Of a DNA stretch of 29,258 nucleotides, positions 8,074-17,807 are shown piece by piece. Each line of letters starts with the position of its first letter. Position 1 is the stretch's first letter. The notes under the pieces are model-generated. The model made no database searches. It was given only the letters and a program-made list of their open reading frames with translations, and was not told the origin of the DNA. The DNA lies in assembly GCA_049999805.1 (NCBI GenBank), contig JBNGIO010005990.1, positions 47,450-76,707 of the forward strand. The letters are read 5' to 3'. Origin of the DNA: Folioceros fuciformis (lineage: Eukaryota; Anthocerotophyta; Anthocerotopsida; Anthocerotales). Position numbers and translations under genes: made by a program.

Positions 8074-11000
8074 ATGATGAAGACGAAGAAGTGGCGGAAG
8101 AGGGCAGATGAGGATGACGGGGACAATGACGAGAATGAAAAATCCGGAGCGAAGCCCATGGAGAAAACGGGCAAGGCCGGGGGGAGGAAAGACCAGGGCA
8201 AGGATAGAGCTGCAGGGAAGCCTCCTGTCTACAAACTCTTGAGCTTTGCTGGGGATGAGGATGACGCTGATGGGAGTAGCAGTAGGAAGCCGGGTGGCAA
8301 GAAGGAGAAGCAGAAGGGGAAGGGTGGGAGAGCTGCAGGCACCGGTCTCCTTAGTTTTGATGATGATGAGCGGGATACTGAACCTGTGGTTGCGTCGAAA
8401 TCGAAGAAGAAGTCATCGTTCGGCACAGGGCATGGGTCAGGGCACAAGCTGGGGAAGGAGAAGCTGCTGGGGCTCAGCTCTACCCCTTCTAATGTGCAAC
8501 CTCAGGCCGGGGAGTATACAAAAGAGAAGCTGCTGGAGCTGGAACGGAACACGTTGCGGCTGGGGGGCCCTAAATCAGGAGCTGATAGTGCCCCCTCCGA
8601 GCCTGTACTGGTGCTCAAGGGTTTGGTGAAGCCGCTGAATGGGGCAGCTCCCGAGCCTCTTGGCCAGGAGGAGAAGCTCTTTGACCTGGGTGGCCGAGAA
8701 GACAGAGCTGGGAGCAGGGATGATCTTGCCAGGTTGAGGCTGGACAGGGATGATGCAGAAAGTCGGCTAGAGTTGATGGGGATTGGACCTGGGGCAGATG
8801 GAGGTGGGATTACCCACATACCAGATGCTGCGGCCATTGCTGCAGCCAAAGCTAAAAGGGAGAAACTCAGGCTGGCTCAGTCTGCTCCTGATTATATCAG
8901 TCTGGGGTCAGGAGACACCGTTCACTCTAGAGGCAAACTGCGAGAGTCCGCCCTGGTTAGGGAACGAGATGATGACCTGGATAAAGATGACGCTGCCTCA
9001 AGTGAGGACGATGGTGAAGTTAGGGGCAGAATGGCATTCTTGGGAGAAAAACCAAACAAGCACAAGAAGAGGGGAGGAGTTTTTGAATCTGTGGATGACA
9101 GAGCAGATGGCTTGGCAACAGAGCACAGAGATGAAGATGAGGAAGACGAGGAAAGGAGATGGGAAGAAGAACAGCTTAGGAAGGGGGTGGGGAAGAGGGT
9201 AGATGAAGCAGCGGTTAGAGGGACAGCTGTGGCTGGGGGGGCAGCTCCTGCTGCTCAGAGCACTGCTTTCCTCCCGGGGTCTGTCACCTCGGGCCTTGGT
9301 AGTGCCGGTTGGGGTTTCGGGGGCAGAGGTGTAGAAGCTCTCACTGCTGCTCAGCAAGCGGAATCTACATTACAGGCTCTAAGAGATGGCCTGCAGAGGA
9401 TGCGGGTATGGTGATGTTTTCTTTCTTAGCTTTGATAACCCTTAGCTGTAGAGAAACCAGACTCTATGCCAGGCTAGAGTTCTATTTAGGAGTAGGAGTA
9501 GGTGTGAAGACGGTGGATGGTGGTTCATCATTAGGCATCAGTGGTGGAGTTACCTTTGCTGAAATATCTGATGGGTTTGCACTCCTTCTGTGGCAGGAGA
9601 GTCATGGGAGGACTAAGGCAGACCTTTCCAGAACCGAGGAGAATCTTAATAGTTCTATACTTGCTGTAAGCTCTTTGGACAAGGCATTGACAGCGGCAGG
9701 AGACAAGTATCTCTACATGCAAGAGTTGCGTGATTACATCTCAGCATTGTGTGACTTTCTCCAGGTAACTTTCCAATCGCTCTTTGCATTAGCTACTAAG
9801 AAACTCGTTTTTTTCTTTGCCGCGTCCATGGACAGCGGTATGTGAAAGGTCCCGATGCCCCCCCCCCCCCGCCCTTTTTTTTTTGGTATTCTGGCAGGAT
9901 AAGGGTCCTTTGATTGAAGAGCTGGAAGAGCATATGCAAAAGTTACATGAGGATCGTGCCAATGCAATTACTGAAAGACGATCTGCTGACAATGCTGAGG
10001 AGATGATAGAGGTTGAGGCAGCAGTAACAGCAGCAAAAGCTGCCATCAGCAGAGGTGCAGGCACTGTAGTCGCTACTGCTGCGGGGACTGCTGCTGCAGC
10101 TGCTGCTTTGGAGGCTCAGTTTTCAATTCCACAGCTGGATGAGTTTGGGCGTGATGTGAATCTCCAGAAACGAATGGAGGCCCTAAAACGTGCGCAAGCA
10201 AGGGAGCGCAGGAAAAGTCGGATTGCTTCAACCAGGTCAGCCCGTGCGACCATGGCAAATGGGGAAGCATCCAGTAACTTCAGTGTTGAAGGGGAATCAA
10301 GCAGCGATGAAAGTGATAGCGAACAAAAAGCGTACATATCTGGTTGTCAGGAGGTATTGCAAACAGCTGAGAGGGTGTTTGGCGATGCAGCTGAGGATTT
10401 CTCACAGCTGGCCAGAGTGAAGCAGAAGCTGGAAGGCTGGAAGCGCCAGTATCCAACTGCATATCGGGATTCTTACATTCAGCTCAGTGCTCCTGCCATT
10501 TTCTCCCCATTTGTCCGGTTGGAACTGCTTAAATGGGACCCGCTTTACGGAGATGCCAGATTTGATAGCATGCTATGGTAATGATCTGTTAGGTTATCAT
10601 GGTCCTCATTGCTTTCTCGTTAGCCTGCCCATGTGTTTGTGACATGTCTCATCAGCCTTCTCCATGTGGATGGTCCACGTTTGTCTAAGTTTCGTATCCT
10701 GCTTAGCTGATCAGGCTGATCTTGGCCAAATGCAGGTACACACTCTTATTTGATTATGGAATGCCATCCAACGGCAAAGAGATGGATGAGGCTGATGCTG
10801 ACAGCAACTTGATCCCAAATCTGGTGGAGAAGGTTGCACTACCAGTCTTGCGGCATACCATTTCGAACTGCTGGGACAGTCTGAGCACGGAAGGAACAAC
10901 GCGTGCTGCCGCTGCTGTTAAGGAGATACTGATTTATGTGGAGGCATCAAGTGAGGCGTTGCAGGAACTGTTGGCAAGTGTAAGGACACGACTGGCAGGT

Positions 11001-11762
11001 TCCGTTGCAGCTCTTGAGGTGAGTTTCTGGGACCACCTGTTTAGCCCGTAAGCTTTTTCTGCCTTGTTTTATGTCATGTTGATTAACTAAGTGAATAATG
11101 CTTCTCCAGGTACCATTCTGGCCTCTGAACATAACTACCGCAGTTGCGCAGGCAGGACGCCTGGCTGCACATAGATTTGGTACTGCTGTTCGACTCCTTC
11201 GCAACATAGCCTTGTGGAAAGGTGTTCTGGCGATGCCAGTGTTGGAACAGCTTGCACTTGAAGAGCTGTTATCTGCGAAGATGTTGCCCCATTTGCGAAG
11301 TGTACTTCCAACCCTTTACGATGCGATCACCAGAACGGAACGAGTGGTCGCTGCCTTGATGGGTGTGTGGTTGGGGCCTAACTTTGTGGGCGAGCTGAGG
11401 TTAGCGACCATTCTCATGTCGAAAGAAATCTGATTCGTTTTCATTTGGCCGTGTCGACTGGTTTCTACTTTACGTTTTGTTTTGGGCCTGGTTGCACGAT
11501 GTTGTTTCGCAGCAGGAATATGCGCACTAGATTCTGAAATTTGTTTCTTTGTTTTTCTTTTCTGGACAGTCCAAAGCTCGATACTTTCAAAGAGTATGTG
11601 ATGACTCTTGCGAGATCAGTAGAGAAGAAAAAGGACAGTGGAGCAAGCTCAGAAGATGTGCTTGGACTGGCTCGGCGTGTGAAGCGGATCCTGGTGGACC
11701 TGAATGAATATGATAGGGCCCGACGTCTCGCCAAGATTTTCCAGCTAAGGGAAGCTTTGTGA
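8074..11762 (+). CDS. ILP1: ILP1 / GCFC-domain (PAXBP1-type) splicing and transcription factor
   Basis: Six exons, 8074-9405, 9597-9764, 9898-10577, 10736-11018, 11110-11399 and 11570-11762, give 981 residues with consistent phases; introns are 91-191 bp. No ATG lies further upstream in frame; the gene starts with two adjacent ATG codons. Residues 1 to about 240 are low-complexity, Lys/Asp/Glu-rich and nuclear-type. Conserved ILP1 blocks follow: 'THIPDAAAIAAAKAKREKL' and 'APDYISL' (from about 246), 'RWEEEQLRKGVGKR', a coiled coil across exons 2-3 ('LSRTEENLNSS', 'IEELEEHMQKLHEDRANAI'), then the GCFC region to the end ('LDEFGRDVNLQKR', 'LSAPAIFSPFVRLELLKWDP', 'LPVLEQLALEELL', 'VDLNEYDRA'). In Arabidopsis ILP1 was named for effects on endoreduplication and works with NTR1 in spliceosome disassembly and intron splicing. 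Exon 5 could use another donor, but the one chosen restores the conserved 'SPKLDTF' junction. Confidence 0.93.
9858..9884 (+). repeat. C13 and T10 homopolymers in ILP1 intron 2
   Basis: A run of 13 C, then GCCC, then 10 T lies just upstream of the intron 2 acceptor (AG at 9896-9897). It serves as the polypyrimidine tract and is prone to sequencing length error; it has no coding effect. Confidence 0.9.
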
Positions 11763-12028
11763 GCTGTAGTATCCTTCCTGGCCCGACATTGAGAAGGGAA
11801 TGTATTTTCGTGCATCATTGTATTTGCCATCCACACGCAGTTCTTTTCGGAACAATTACTGGAGCAAGAAGTACTAGGGGACGACCTGCGCTGGCCTCTA
11901 CAGTTGTTTATCCTGGAGCATTAGGGATCCCCTTGTCTTCCGCGAGGAACTTAGAAACCTGCATCTCTTGTCCTCATGCTTTCATGTGCTTGGTCATGAA
12001 GAGGTGGTGCATTTGTGCTCCATGCTGC

Positions 12029-13033
12029 TCATTTAGCCTTCTTACCTGGGGCTGCCTTATCCTTCCCCTTGGCATCCTTCCCCGCTGCTTTGCTATCCTT
12101 GCTCTTGGAAGAACCTCCTTCCTTAGCACACACGTACACGAAGTGTACGTCCATCTCTCCGTAGTATTGAAGGTACGTTCGTGGCTCTGGCTCAGCTGTT
12201 GGTTCCGGAGGCGGGGAATCGGGGAGTCTTTCGTCTCCCTTGGCATCCTTCTTCCCGTCTGCTGGTGCAGCTTTCGCGTCTTTTTTGGCTTCCGCCTCTG
12301 CTTTCTTGGTCCCCTCCTTGCCCTTCTTGCCATTCTCCTTCTTCCCGTCCGCAGTCGTCCCCTTGCCCTCCTTCCCATCACCCTCCACCAGCTGCTCTTC
12401 TTCCGGCAGAGGGACCGCCTCTGTGCAATCCCACGTGTTCCCAGGATCAGTTTGCTTCAACTGGCAACCAGGCTTGGGCACAACATGCAGAGCTACGGAC
12501 CACTTCAACACCTCCGGCTGCCGGAGGTGGTTCATGCGCTGCTTCGGCTCCCCGTGCGTGACCAGGAAGTAGACTCCTCCCTGCCTCAGCACCCGACAGA
12601 CCTCTCCGAGCATTTGCGCTGCACTTTGCTGCGCCGTGGTCCCACACAGTAGAGAGTCCAACAAGCCCTTATCGATCACTGCATCAAATGTGGCATCCTT
12701 GAACTCGTGCATATCCCGGGCATCCATCACCTGGTACTGCAGCTGGCCCTGTTCCGCATATTTCTGCCGCATACGCTCCACCACCACAGGTGAGATGTCG
12801 ACGTTCACAATGTCCTCATAGCCGTCCTTCACCATCTCCTCCGAGGTGAGCGCGTTACCGCAGCCTATCATCAAAACCTTGGAGCTTTTGGCAACATACT
12901 TGTCCAGCAGCGTCTGCAACCCGCTGTAGCGCTGGTACCAGTCGAACGGGCCAGCGTCGTTTGTGTATCTCTCATCCCAGTAGGCCGTGTCTCCATACTC
13001 TTGTAGCTCTCTCCTCTGCGCCATGAAGGCCAT
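12029..13033 (-). CDS. Class I SAM-dependent methyltransferase, EEF1AKMT4/METTL13-like
   Basis: A single exon of 334 residues from ATG 13031-13033 (a second ATG, 13022-13024, is also possible; an in-frame stop lies just upstream). The N-terminal 'YWDERYTNDAGPFDWYQRY' is the usual opening of the elongation-factor-1A lysine methyltransferase 4 / METTL13 group. SAM-binding motif I is 'VLMIGCGNA', the acidic residue after beta-2 is in 'VNVDISPVVV', and 'VMDARDMHEF' and 'FDAVIDKGLLDSLLCG' follow. The core is interrupted after 'EAVPLPEEE' by about 75 Lys/Gly/Ala/Asp-rich residues, then the last strand resumes ('YLQYYGEMDVHFVYVC') and a second Lys-rich tail ends the protein. Likely a cytosolic or nuclear protein methyltransferase; the substrate, perhaps eEF1A, is inferred from the family only. 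It converges with ILP1, stops 266 bp apart. Confidence 0.85.
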   Translation of the reverse strand: MAFMAQRRELQEYGDTAYWDERYTNDAGPFDWYQRYSGLQTLLDKYVAKSSKVLMIGCGNALTSEEMVKDGYEDIVNVDISPVVVERMRQKYAEQGQLQYQVMDARDMHEFKDATFDAVIDKGLLDSLLCGTTAQQSAAQMLGEVCRVLRQGGVYFLVTHGEPKQRMNHLRQPEVLKWSVALHVVPKPGCQLKQTDPGNTWDCTEAVPLPEEEQLVEGDGKEGKGTTADGKKENGKKGKEGTKKAEAEAKKDAKAAPADGKKDAKGDERLPDSPPPEPTAEPEPRTYLQYYGEMDVHFVYVCAKEGGSSKSKDSKAAGKDAKGKDKAAPGKKAK

Positions 13034-13160
13034 GATTTCAGAGGCCAACGCTCGATCTCAGTTCCGGTAGCCTTCCGATCCGCCCTCACTCCTTGGCAAC
13101 GAGTGTGGTGCAGTTGTCCTAATCACGAACCCTCGTTCTGCGACACCATGCAACAGGGGA

Positions 13161-13418
13161 TCATAACTTTCGTTCCAGAGGTCGCCGGAGTCTGAGATTA
13201 TGCACTGTACATGCTCTACCACCCGTCTTGCACAAATCAAACTCCCTCTCTTCAGACTCGACACACAATGCCATCGTCGTCGCACTCGCCATTGCCGCCA
13301 CACAGCACATTGTCACCACTGCTGCTACGGGCTCCACAAAGCGGTCACGCGTACCGGAAGGCGCTGAATCTCCCCAGGCATTGGTTGGAGCAGCAGGCCC
13401 AGTTTCTGTGTCAGCCAT
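13161..13418 (-). CDS. Possible small single-span membrane protein, 85 codons
   Basis: ATG-started frame, reading 'MADTETGPAAPTNAWGD', then a hydrophobic stretch of about 22 residues ('EPVAAVVTMCCVAAMASATT'), then a charged tail with two cysteines. Composition and the hydrophobic segment look protein-like, and the ATG has a G at +4. I do not recognise a family. It lies just upstream of, and on the same strand as, the methyltransferase, so it could instead be 5' UTR or an upstream exon; a GTGGTA donor after 'DLCKTG' would allow a spliced form. Confidence 0.3.
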   Translation of the reverse strand: MADTETGPAAPTNAWGDSAPSGTRDRFVEPVAAVVTMCCVAAMASATTMALCVESEEREFDLCKTGGRACTVHNLRLRRPLERKL

Positions 13419-13465
13419 GCTGAACGTTTGGTTAGCCGGGGAAGGAGAAACCTCCCAGCGCGAAT

Positions 13466-13836
13466 CACGGACGTCTCGAGTCGTTTTCCGCTGGCCAGTG
13501 AAGCATTCAGGGCAGTTATTGGATGGATGGAAACTATGCCGGGTAGGCGCACGTCAAAACAAGCCAGCCTGAATAATATTCCCGAGAGAATATTAAGTTC
13601 GTATCCAATAAATCCATAAATTAGCGATTCTAATAAATCAATTCAATATTCCGATTATTCAACACGTCTGTCTGAAACTCCAGGTTGGTGTGACATACAG
13701 TATGTCATTTCCCGCCATACACGCCATCCAGGTGGATGGCGTGCCTCGAGGTTTAATGAGCCGGGAGTTGCGACTCTCACGAGCGTCTCGAGTCGTTGGC
13801 GCCGGCAAGTGAAATAAATACATTTGCCAGTTGTAG
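13466..13836. repeat. AT-rich hairpin block flanked by about 55-bp imperfect direct repeats
   Basis: Similar sequences around 13466-13522 and 13776-13836 share the core GTCTCGAGTCGTT, an upstream AGYKGCGAMTC-like part, and downstream CAAGTGAA/CAGTGAA. Between them is AT-rich DNA with three perfect inverted repeats: 13575-13594 (7-bp arms), 13691-13707 (8-bp arms, TGACATAC) and 13720-13743 (11-bp arms, CACGCCATCCA). The layout suggests a remnant of a small non-autonomous element or locally duplicated DNA. No transposase frame or clean target-site duplication is visible. Confidence 0.5.
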
Positions 13837-14192
13837 TGGACAACATTCGGAGAGGTTGGTTGCGTTCCCGCGCTGTCGTTCCTGTCCTCCCGCCTTCCTT
13901 CCCGCTCTGTCCACGCTCTTCTTCACCTCACCAGGCTGGAGTTTCCCCGCCAGCTCCCGTCGTGCGTGCTGGAGTCTCCTGACTTACTCTAGTCATGCAT
14001 GCCGGCGTGGGGTGTCACGCATTGAGGCGAGGTGATGGCTGCCCTGGTGCTCAGATCTTGGCACCCACGAAGAAGATGCAGGCAGGCAGGGACTCGAGCA
14101 GGTTGATGGGCACCTCCTGCTTCTGAAGCGGTCCTGCGCTGCCGGGGGAAGCTGTGACGCCGAAGAAGGGGACGGCGGGTCGGGTTGCGGGA

Positions 14193-15976
14193 ATGGACAT
14201 TAAAGCGCTGCAAGAGAAGTTGGGCATGAAGGTGGGGGCCCAGGTGACCAAAAGGACACAAGAATTGCAGCGCCTCAGCAATGTGCATTTCAACTCCGCC
14301 AGTTTTGGAGTGGTGGGTGATGTTGTTAGGATGATGCGTGTCTTTCCAGTGTGGGCGTGGATGAGTCATGGCGGGAAGTGGCTGAACGCTGGCCTCCCGG
14401 ATTTTGTGTTTGAGCTCGATTTTTTCGTTTTATGTCATGGGTTAACGTTGTTCTTCCCCTGTTGTTGTGCAGGGGGAAGTGTGCAAGTCGGTTCTCTGCC
14501 TCGAACTTGCTTGCACTGAGTAAGCTCCAATGCCCCGCCTGAGGTTGGTTTCACGGAAGCAATGCGGGTGTATTGGAACTTATGAATTTTGGTTGCAGAT
14601 TGCAGGTCCCGTTTAACAGGTCCAAGGCGACTCGTGTGAGTGGGATGTCTGACAAAGCCTATGTGAGGTGTATGAATGCGTTGCAGAATGCGTTGGGGAT
14701 AAGGTAGCGTTTTCGTCTCAGCATTGCAGAGATTTGGTTTTGTGAGCCTCGCTAATCGTGTTCTGTCCCTGTCCAACGATGTGCATTCTGTGCAGGAACA
14801 AAGTGGACGTGAGAGAGTTAGCAGTGCAGTTTGGGTGCGTCAGGCTAGTTGATGCTGTACAGAAAGCTTTGAACCTGTAAGCTGCTCCCTTGGGTCGTAA
14901 ATTCTGTGGGTACCAGCTCGACAGATGCTGAATGGCATCTTCCTGTACGTGTTGTGTATTGCAGGTACAAGACCAGATTCTTGGCGGCTCTGCCTGCGGG
15001 TAGGAGAGCAAGTGCAGATTTCGGGCGGCCTGTCTTCCCTTCGGTTGCTTTCTTCCTCTGTGCGAAGAAGAACAAGGTATTGTCATCGTAGCGTCTAGAT
15101 CCGGCAATGGTAGCAGGGTGTCCTCTCTGCCTTGTGAATGGGAAAGTTCTTGCTGAATGGCTCAGGTGGCGTGTTGCTTCTCCTAAGGGCAGTTGAAAGT
15201 GGACAAGATGAAGCTTCTGGACATCTGCGGCATATCCGAATCCGAATTTGGAAACGTAAGCTTTTACTGAACTTAGGAAAGCACGCTCGCCTCCTTGACT
15301 TTGCCGGCAAGATGATGTTCCATTTGTTTCGAGCAGGTAGCAACATCAATGCTCGACTTGTGCTTTGACATCCTGGGTATTGAAAGGGAGAAAAAAGATC
15401 CTGCAAAGAGAAAGGGACAACGAGGTAGGTTTCATAGTGGGCCTGGCGTCCGGCCCAATACCTTCTTGCGCTGTAAAATTCCTGATGCTAACCCTCATGT
15501 TTCTGACGCGTAGACCTCCTGGACGCCCTTCCTAGCAAAAGAAGACAGGATGAGCTAGAAGATTTCAGTGATGAAAACGAGGAGCCTCTTCACTTGGACG
15601 ATGGCTTGCAGGTACTTGCGTTTTAATGCCTTGCCGCAACCTTCTATTTCAGTCGTGAAACTAAGTGTTTCCTGCCCTTCTTGCCATTCAGGTCCCAGGG
15701 TTAAAACGGTCGAGGAACACCGAGCACAAAGCTGGTTACGACGACTGGAAATCTGCGATTATGCAGGCACGAAACGCCATTCAGCTACATGTTTCATCAG
15801 GTCAGTCTCGACTTTGACATAGCTGTCGCTTGTCGGGTGGTTTCAGACGGGTGATTGAACCATTCCTTCGTTGTTTCCCTTTCACAGACGTGTCCAGAAA
15901 ACCAAGTACAAAACAAACGACACTTAGCTTTTCAAGGAAAGGAGATCAACATCCACTGCAACTACACGCTGTTTAA
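14193..15976 (+). CDS. ORC6: Origin recognition complex subunit 6
   Basis: Ten exons: 14193-14312, 14473-14519, 14599-14703, 14796-14876, 14965-15076, 15193-15255, 15337-15424, 15514-15611, 15692-15800, 15888-15976. They join in phase to 303 residues (Arabidopsis ORC6 is 284). Conserved blocks run along the whole protein: 'MDIKALQEKLGM', 'GEVCKSVLCLELA', 'RVSGMSDKAYVR', 'KVDVRELAVQFGCVRLVDAV', 'YKTRFLAALPAGRRASADF', 'RPVFPSVAFFLCAKKNKLKV', 'DICGISESEFGNVATSML', 'LLDALPSKRR' and 'GYDDWKSAI'. ORC6 carries two TFIIB-like folds and is part of the six-subunit complex that marks replication origins and loads MCM helicase in the nucleus. A C-terminal extension past 'YDDWKSAIMQARNAI' ends 'KPSTKQTTLSFSRKGDQ...', longer than in Arabidopsis. 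The gene converges with the coiled-coil gene, stops about 230 bp apart. Confidence 0.95.
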
Positions 15977-16203
15977 CCCATGCTCGAAATCTTTGTGGGC
16001 TGATTCGAGGAGAAGGAGGTCAAATAGCCTGTGCATGGCCCGTTGGCCGTTTTACTTCGTGAACGGTTTCAGGTAACCAGTCACCCAGCTTCCACTCTGA
16101 TGGTGCAAGTTTCCAACAGGAACCAAACTGCTGCTAAGAAAGCTTCCCACGTGGCTTTAGCATCGTGTCGTGCCAATTGAAGCCGCTCAGGCAGGAATAC
16201 ACT

Positions 16204-17400
16204 TCAAATGTAGTGTCTCCGGTTCCAAGTGCAAGTCGTATGAGCCCGAATTTCGTCCATCTCTAGTTGCCGTTGCCTATCTCTTCTCTCCAGCTCTTTC
16301 CGTAGCTTTGCCATCTGTACAGAACAGGTGCGACTCAGTCTGCATGTTGAAGCGTGGGAGGTTGCAGGATGTGAGTAGCTAGTGCCATCGAGAATTTAGA
16401 CTCTCTAGACGTAAAACACCATGGCACAACCTCTATGTTGTCCTTCATCAATTCCCTCAAATACGCTCTCCTTTCTTTTTCCCTGGCAAGGTGTCCTTCA
16501 ACGCAGTGGGGACCATGGAATCTGCATGACCGCCAAGGAGTTACACATAGCTGGAGTATTTCCGCCCACAAGGCAGCCTTTGTGTGTCGAAGTACCGTCT
16601 TAGGTACTCGTTGTAACAGAACAGTTTGTGTTCCTCAAGTTTTTCAGCTTCCTTCAGCTTTTCCTTCATCTGAAGCTGCTCTTCCATGGATGCCCTCGTA
16701 GCGGCTCTGTCAGAAAGATGGGATTCAAGATGATCAGACGAGGTTCTCTTTCCGGTTCCGAAATATGAATCCCTCTCCCTCTGTTGCAGCAAGCTTACTG
16801 CTGTTGAAGCCTGCTCTCCCTTGTAGGAGACACATGCTGCTTAATTGCCTCCACATGCTGGTTGTACTTATTTTGGCGCACCTTCAAGTCCAGCAACTGC
16901 TCCTGATACTCCTTCTCAGAGTGCTGCAGTATGGGGAGGGTTGAAACGACTACCTGGCATGGGCTCCGGCTGATGATGGACTTGAAGTAGATACTTACTA
17001 ACCTCAAAGTTGGCATAAATTCCAGGCCTGATTGGCCTGTTCAGGATGCATTGTTTGTTGCTTGGGAATGTCAGCATGGTGTTCACAAACAACGTCGGTC
17101 CGTTGAGCAAGGACGCTGCAGTGCAATATCAGATTAGCTGCTGAGTTTGTTGCTTCAACATCACAGACAGGGAGGCCTTATTGCATCGCGTCGCTCTCAC
17201 GAAAATTATTCCCAGGGTGATGCAAAACTTTGGTCTGTATCGTCTGCCCACTACGACGCCAAGCAGGAGTTGCCCCAACTGCTTCTTGCACCCAAGAAGG
17301 TATTGAACACGCCCACAATGTCGCATCCAGAGACCTGTATGGAGCTCCGTCAGTCGTCAACCGAACTTCGAGAGTACTGTTGTACAAGAAGGTGTTCTTG
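16204..17400 (-). CDS. Unclassified coiled-coil protein (5' end unresolved)
   Basis: Seven minus-strand exons join in phase: about 17400-17201, 17115-17003, 16923-16799, 16706-16596, 16482-16431 and 16314-16204, with introns of 85, 79, 92, 113 and 116 bp (six visible exons, plus at least one needed upstream). The readable protein runs 'HHPGNNF', 'PSLLNGPTLFVNTMLTFPSN', 'RPIRPGIYANFE', then a long charged helix ('EKEYQEQLLDLKVRQNKYNQ', 'ASMEEQLQMKEKLKEAEKLE', 'EYLRREKERRAYLRELMKDN', 'MAKLRKELERRDRQRQLEMD') and a short tail ending 'NRRHYI'. The splice junctions each restore the helix pattern, which supports the model. There is no ATG in the frame of the most 5' exon, so the start must lie in a further exon between 17400 and about 17780. 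I do not recognise the family. Such Lys/Glu/Arg-rich helices with a basic tail occur in axonemal and cytoskeletal proteins, but that is only a guess. Confidence 0.65.
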
Positions 17401-17807
17401 ATCCCAGTCAGAGGCAGCGAAGGACTTCAGATGCACTGTCGATCAATGAAGCCAGCGAGTCGCAAGCAACATCGTCGAAGGCCAGAAACGTGCAGGGAGA
17501 ATTTGGTCATCACGACGGCAGTTCCCGGCGTGTCAGAGAGTTAGGTTTTGCCTGGCACCGCACAGGTCTCGCGTGCAAATGGTCTTAACGGATCACGCTA
17601 ATTTTTTATGTTGTTAGCTGTCATATAGGATTCGTCGTTTGTCTAACCTTCGTTGAGTCGTCCACTGGGAACCGCACGCTTGAAGGAGATGTTGAACCCG
17701 AGCAGGGTCAGGTGGAGGCTGAGAGCCGTAGCCATGGGTGGTTGAAATTCAGCATTCCATAGCCATGAGCGGTTGAATGAATTTTTTGATAGAGGTTGTT
17801 CGTCATC
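17401..17807. other. Divergent region between the coiled-coil gene and THOC5
   Basis: About 400 bp expected to hold the first exon(s) of the minus-strand coiled-coil gene and the THOC5 promoter and 5' UTR. An imperfect direct repeat, built on CCATGGGTGGTTGAA / CCATGAGCGGTTGAA, is present near 17731-17778. Confidence 0.4.

Larger units (their letters stand above)
13034..14192. other. Divergent intergenic region between methyltransferase and ORC6
   Basis: About 1.16 kb between divergent genes. It holds the possible small membrane protein frame, the hairpin and repeat block, and from about 13850 a C-rich then G-rich stretch that should be the ORC6 promoter and 5' UTR. No conserved coding sequence besides those was recognised. 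Confidence 0.5.

Noticed and set aside
11759-12652. 297-codon plus-strand frame after ILP1
   Set aside because: It starts inside the ILP1 stop region and runs antisense to the methyltransferase; Leu/Cys/Phe-rich with no motif.
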